This document shows, piece after piece, positions 59,801-64,000 of a stretch of DNA of 64,000 nucleotides (position 1 is the stretch's first letter; every line of letters starts with the position of its first letter). This DNA comes from Toxotes chatareus (taxonomy: Eukaryota; Chordata; Actinopteri; Toxotidae). The position numbers were made by a program, and so were the translations under genes. The DNA is taken from contig CM028882.1 in assembly GCA_016801885.1 (NCBI GenBank), positions 23,205,047 through 23,269,046 on the forward strand, in the 5' to 3' direction. The notes under the pieces were generated by a model. The model ran no database searches, was not told where the DNA came from, and saw only the letters and a program-made list of their open reading frames with translations.

Positions 59801-62800
59801 CACAGGTGAATGGCTTGAGGGATTTCACTGGTACCTCCTGCCAATTTTTATTGGACTGAAAATTCTTTTTTGGGTGGTTTTACTATGTTGCTTTACTCAT
59901 TACTGCCACCAACTGTTGATCAGTGGGATCTTAATTACATTCATTTACACATCAGGCTGTTGGAAAAGATAACTTCATCTCATCTCGAAACAGTTTCACT
60001 GAAAGTACTGAAGGTACATTAATATTGAATTATTTCCCAACCCTACATTATTCCCTGGATATTGTCTTTGTGATTTGATGTCTGCTTATCTTAAAGCCAC
60101 AGGCATATTGGAAATCCTGTTGAATGCTGAGCTTCCTCCACCGCCAGGTTGTGTATAAGCTGAACCACAACCTTCATTTTATTTTAAAGCACATACAGCC
60201 CTTTTAATATTCTTTTTTGAATCCCAGTCTGTTCCAAAAAAAAAAAATAAGAGGTGATACAGCAGGTGCAGTGCACGCCACTTTGACTCCTCACTTTGCG
60301 CTTCACGGCAGCCAGCACTTTGTCCTGCTTTTCTCTGCCTTCTCCACTCACAAGAAGTAAAGCCACTCATATGAAATGATTAAGAAACACAGAGGTGTGT
60401 TACCTCAGCAGGTCTCTTGGCAATGTCACCTCAACAGTTGCCTCTGTGCATGCGTCTTTTAATTTTCTAGAGCAGCATTAATGCAAAGGTAATTATGCGT
60501 ACGCTATGAGAAAAACAGGCAAACAGTATGTGAGGAAAGGTTACGGTTGGAAACTAAACCGCCATAATTAAGTCATTAATCTGGCCAGACGTAACACGTT
60601 TCTCCCATAATGCTCTAGTTAGGTGTCATTTGTGCCCGCCTGCTGCTTTAGTGTGCTCTGATTTGGATGATTTACAGTGTGCTTGTGGGCGTGTGCGTGG
60701 TTGCGAGGGATTATTCTAATGACATGCGAGTACTTTTGACCATAACTCATTGGCTTTGATGATATTTTTATGTCTCTGACAAAAGCAGGAGATTAATGTG
60801 TTGGCATGACATTTGTGGTTTATGTGCATTTTATTTTTGTTTGTTTTTTTTTTTTTTTTCATTTCAATCATTTGGGTTGTTGGAAAGTGAACATATATCA
60901 TTATTAAAGCACTGGGTGACGCCCTGTAATTATGGCTCTCACTCGTATATCCTTGCTTTTCAGGCATTTGGCGTCAGCAATTAAGCGGGGCCAGAGCTAC
61001 TTCCACCTCCTGCAGCAAAAGGAACGGGAGGAGCAGGAGAGGCAACGGGTGAGGCGGGAGGAGCAGCTAAGAACAGAGCCACGACCTCCAAGTTTCTCCT
61101 CTGACTCAGACAGCGATTCAGAAGGGTGAGGCAGCAACTCAGATCAGCTCAGTTTCATTTCACCTCGCAGTCTCTCCCTCTGGCTTAGATTATCATCTTG
61201 GTTGCATGATGCGTGTAGTGTATGATGTATACTGTATACTCTTATTATGGTGTAGAGTTAGATTCCCACAGGAACTAGGTTCTTCGCAAGCTCTATTCCC
61301 TAATATTATACTTTAAGTACTTTACTTACATAGTTTTTTTTTTTTTTTGCTTAAATTCCTGCCAACACTGAGCAAAGTGGCAGTTTAAAGGTTTCAGTGT
61401 TGACTATGAACTGCAGCGTTTTGCTGTTTTGTGTCTTTCCCCATCTCATACTTCCATCATTTCCTGTCATTTCTCTACCAGCTATCCAGTAAAGGCATTA
61501 AATGCCCTGAAAATATTCAGGAAACAGTTGTAGTCATAGATCCATGTCAGGCATTGTATGTCTATAAACTTAGTGCTGCCAGTCTGGGAATTCAAACGTT
61601 GTGCGACTATCTCTGTTCACCCTGTATGGAACGGTTCTTCTAAGGATAAAGAGTGTTATATGTTGTAAATATAATATAGGCACAAACATTTGAAGCTTTA
61701 TACAAATAACAAAAATTAACATCAATAATCCAAAAATGAATATTTTGAACCCTAGTCAAACCTACATGTAACTTAATATGGTTTGGATATAGTCATAGTT
61801 AATGTTTCCATCGTGCCTACAAATCAGTGCTAATTCCAACAGTAACACCATCCTTATCCTTCAGGTGGCCTCTGCCAGCAGGAACCAGTTGGTCAGGTGG
61901 GAATGAAGCAAGGCCATACAGGAAGAAGACCCAGTCAGCACGACCTTTCACCCCCATCCATCACTGTCTAACCTCCCCTCTGCTGAGTGAAGCACCGAGG
62001 TAAGGGAGGAATATATTGTATACCCCATTCCTTTAACATTATTTAAGATGGCAGCCTGTGAATGAGCATTCATGAGAAGCTGTGTAAGAGCTGGGTTGTG
62101 TTTTCGGTTGATTGTATTGTTAACAAAATGCTGTTTTAAGAGAAATTACAGTGCACTCTGGGTAACACAGACCCTGAAGAGGCTGAGCTTGCCCTTGGTG
62201 ATGCATTCACATACCACAACATATCTCAGTGATTTCTCTTGCTGAGGTGGCTTAAGTCATGCATGCAGTTCATGCATTTTAATATTTTGTTCATCAATTG
62301 TACGGAAACACTGTTCCACTAAATGATCTTCCTTGTCAACGTAAGAATTTGTGCAAAACCACACCCTCTACCAGAGCAGCTAGAAAGCACCAGTGTTGTC
62401 ATTACTTTCAGTGACACGAGAAATGCAGCAGCTTTGCTTTGACCTTCAGCCTGTCACGTTCCGTATATAATCTTGAAACTTACAGTGCGTATACACATTG
62501 TATGTGTTTTCTACTTCACCAATCTGAGCTTTAGTCCTGTATTTCCTCTTCATTCAGGAAGGTCTTAAAGGTAGCCAGAGAAATTTCAAGACTTTAACCT
62601 TCAAAATGAAGTGTTTATGGAATCAGAGAATGAAATAAACACAAATTTAGACATCAGGGCTAAGGAGGTGGTACCTCTTGTTTCAATTGTTTATCAATGT
62701 TTGCTCCTTTTTATCACAATCAAATTATTCACTCCTTGTTTGCATGAGGGCACAGGTATATGCATATGTCTTTTTTTTTTTTTAAAAGAATCACCAAATC

Positions 62801-64000
62801 CTTTATCACCGTAAAGAAGAAGGTGAGCTGTTTGAAAAGCATTTGATTTCAAGGTGTCACTGCACTTATTCCACCCTTTTCTCTCAGTCAGTGTTCATCT
62901 GTTTGATTCATGTCGAACAGATGTGTTACTACACTTCAGCAAACATCAAACAAAGAAAAACAAACAGGCAGATCCAAAGTTGAATATTTAATGCAAAACA
63001 TCTGACAGTGACAGATACTCCTGATGCTTTCATTTTGTGTTTCTTTCATACACCGGGCTCCTTTGATGCTGCGTGAACCGGAGCTAACCTTTCTGAAAAT
63101 CGTGTCAGAAAAAGTTTTCTCTGACAAATCTGCCTTGTTAGAAACTCAGGTGTTGGCTGACAATAAAAAAAAACCACTCAGAACTGAGGCTCACAAAAAC
63201 ACCATTTAGGGTTTTTCTGCTCTGTGAGTGTTATGCATTTCTTTGATCTAGTGTTTTGTATTATTCGATGGCAATGCTACCTACAATCTACCAGGACTAG
63301 CTTTTGAACAAATTATGAATTATATAGACACAAGTGTAATGTGGTTAGTTTTCATAGGAGATGCCTTTTCTATAGCCTGCTAAAAAAGCCAAGATATGTT
63401 TGCACTTCTGTTGCCCAAACTGGCAACACTTGTTACCCCATTTAGCATTTATATACTGTGTGATCATTTAACTGAATTTCTGTCACTTAATTACAAATTT
63501 TCATTATAGTGTACACTGTTTGAATCAATGAAAGAAATATGAGCAGCAAAGTGGACGTCTGGAACAAGGCTTGCATTTATAAGTAGGATATAAAACTTTA
63601 ATTTGGCTTATAACACAGTATAATGTAAATGTAAGCAGATATTAGGGCCTTAAAGTTTTTGTCGATAACTTTGATGCTGCCCATGAAACACCCATTACAG
63701 GTGTGTAAACTGTCTGGATGCTTAACAGCAGAGTACAATATTGTTAAACAAACAAACAACAAACTGGAAAGTAATTCATAGTTTTAGTTTCAGGTTGAGC
63801 TTCCAGGAGTTTGTTGTTGGACATTGAAATTATTCTGTATTATAATGTGTTGTTAACATTTAGTAATAAGTTATATACTAAAAAATAAATGCTGAATATG
63901 AGAGTGGGGATTCATCCTCACAGATGCAGGAATCCTCCTCCCTACGTTACATTTGTCTGTGCATTGTTCCACAGGGACAAATTTTCACTCCACAGCCTGT
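56386..64000 (+). CDS. ccdc60: Coiled-coil protein gene, probable ccdc60 (partial)
   Basis: Exons 56386-56460, 60964-61125, 61865-61999, then 62789-62822 (candidate) and 63975-64000 (runs off the edge), all GT-AG and in compatible phases. The product reads KREDIISLRKHLDHA, RRHLASAIKRGQSYFHLLQQ, a charged helix (KEREEQERQRVRREEQLR), an acidic Ser/Asp run (SSDSDSDSEG), then RPYRKKTQSARPFTPIHH and LTSPLLSEAPR. I recognise a coiled-coil protein of unknown biochemical role. The name rests on its place and orientation next to hspb8, as for human CCDC60, not on a confident sequence match. The start codon and 5' exons are not resolved, and the 3' end lies outside the window. Confidence 0.55.
56461..60963 (+). 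other. Intron of the ccdc60-like gene
   Basis: 4.5 kb with the TGCG microsatellite near its start and homopolymer runs (60237-60247, 60846-60859). An open frame at 59748-59972 encodes a hydrophobic stretch, discussed under findings. Nothing else is recognised. Confidence 0.55.
56765..56812. repeat. (TG)n(TGCG)n microsatellite
   Basis: TG units pass into nine TGCG tetranucleotides. It lies in the intron of the ccdc60-like gene. The Val/Arg/Ala/Cys repeats in all frames are artefacts. Confidence 0.95.
60964..61125 (+). CDS. ccdc60: ccdc60-like exon, coiled coil
   Basis: 162 nt, phase 2 to 2. Encodes HLASAIKRGQSYFHLLQQKE, a long charged helix and an acidic SSDSDSDSEG end. Donor GAAGG|GTGAGG, acceptor ccttgcttttcag. 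Clear coding composition, unlike its flanks. Confidence 0.8.
61126..61864 (+). other. Intron of the ccdc60-like gene
   Basis: 739 bases with a T run at about 61336-61349; nothing else seen. Confidence 0.7.
61865..61999 (+). CDS. ccdc60: ccdc60-like exon
   Basis: 135 nt, phase 2 to 2. Encodes WPLPAGTSWSGGNEARPYRK, then KTQSARPFTPIHHCLTSPLL and SEAP. Acceptor ccttatccttcag, donor CCGAG|GTAAGG. Confidence 0.78.
62000..62788 (+). other. Intron of the ccdc60-like gene
   Basis: No exon accepted. A 13-nt GT-AG pair near 62559-62571 is too short to support. Confidence 0.6.
62789..62822 (+). CDS. ccdc60: ccdc60-like candidate 34-nt exon
   Basis: Acceptor after 13 T (ttttaaaag) and donor AGAAG|GTGAGC. 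Joined to the previous exon it reads RITKSFITVKKK and leaves in phase 0. Because 34 is not a multiple of three, its use decides the frame of the next exon. Confidence 0.5.
62823..63974 (+). other. Intron of the ccdc60-like gene
   Basis: 1.15 kb, AT-rich, with no exon or repeat recognised. Confidence 0.55.
63975..64000 (+). CDS. ccdc60: ccdc60-like exon, truncated by the window edge
   Basis: Acceptor ttgttccacag. If joined to the 34-nt exon it reads GQIFTPQP; if joined directly to 61999 it reads RDKFSLHSL. Both are open as far as the edge. Confidence 0.5.

Overview
The window is nuclear DNA of a ray-finned fish, most likely a percomorph teleost. Intron-split genes with GT-AG splice sites carry vertebrate protein families. 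The spacers hold interspersed repeats of types widespread in teleosts: a tRNA-derived SINE, L2/Maui-like LINE tails, a Tc1 terminus, hAT-type remnants and a THAP-domain DNA transposon. Gene order and orientation, srrm4 > hspb8 > ccdc60-like, match my memory of human 12q24.23 (SRRM4, HSPB8, CCDC60). No sequence search could be run, so identities rest on hand translation and remembered family sequences.

Layout. Positions 1-15583 are noncoding and read as a large 5' intron of srrm4, whose first coding exon(s) lie to the left of the window. Positions 15584-30723 (+) carry 12 recognisable srrm4 coding exons plus one candidate extra exon of 51 nt. They encode about 563 residues, ending in the eMIC region that defines this neural microexon splicing activator. 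Positions 30724 to about 33.8 kb are 3' UTR and spacer. Positions 34598-43112 (+) are hspb8, complete in three exons (221 aa), with a TATA box and a perfect three-unit heat-shock element in intron 1.

Positions 47281-45061 (-) carry a second small heat-shock gene, convergent to hspb8. It is HSPB1-like in its first 184 residues, but a fourth exon adds a 177-residue acidic, low-complexity C-terminal extension (361 aa in all). Positions 47.5-56.2 kb are a repeat-rich spacer holding a decayed hAT transposase and a THAP-bearing element. From 56.2 kb to the right edge there are consecutive phase-compatible exons (+) of a coiled-coil gene, provisionally ccdc60; its start and end are not resolved.

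The srrm4 product is expected to be a nuclear, neuron-specific splicing regulator. The two small heat-shock proteins are expected to be cytosolic chaperones. They share an alpha-crystallin domain whose middle exon is 64 nt with identical phases in both genes, pointing to common ancestry. The most unusual items are the acidic tail of the HSPB1-like protein and the run of symmetric-phase exons in srrm4, including the 51-nt candidate. Others are the intronic heat-shock element and a 34-nt frame-deciding exon in the ccdc60-like gene.
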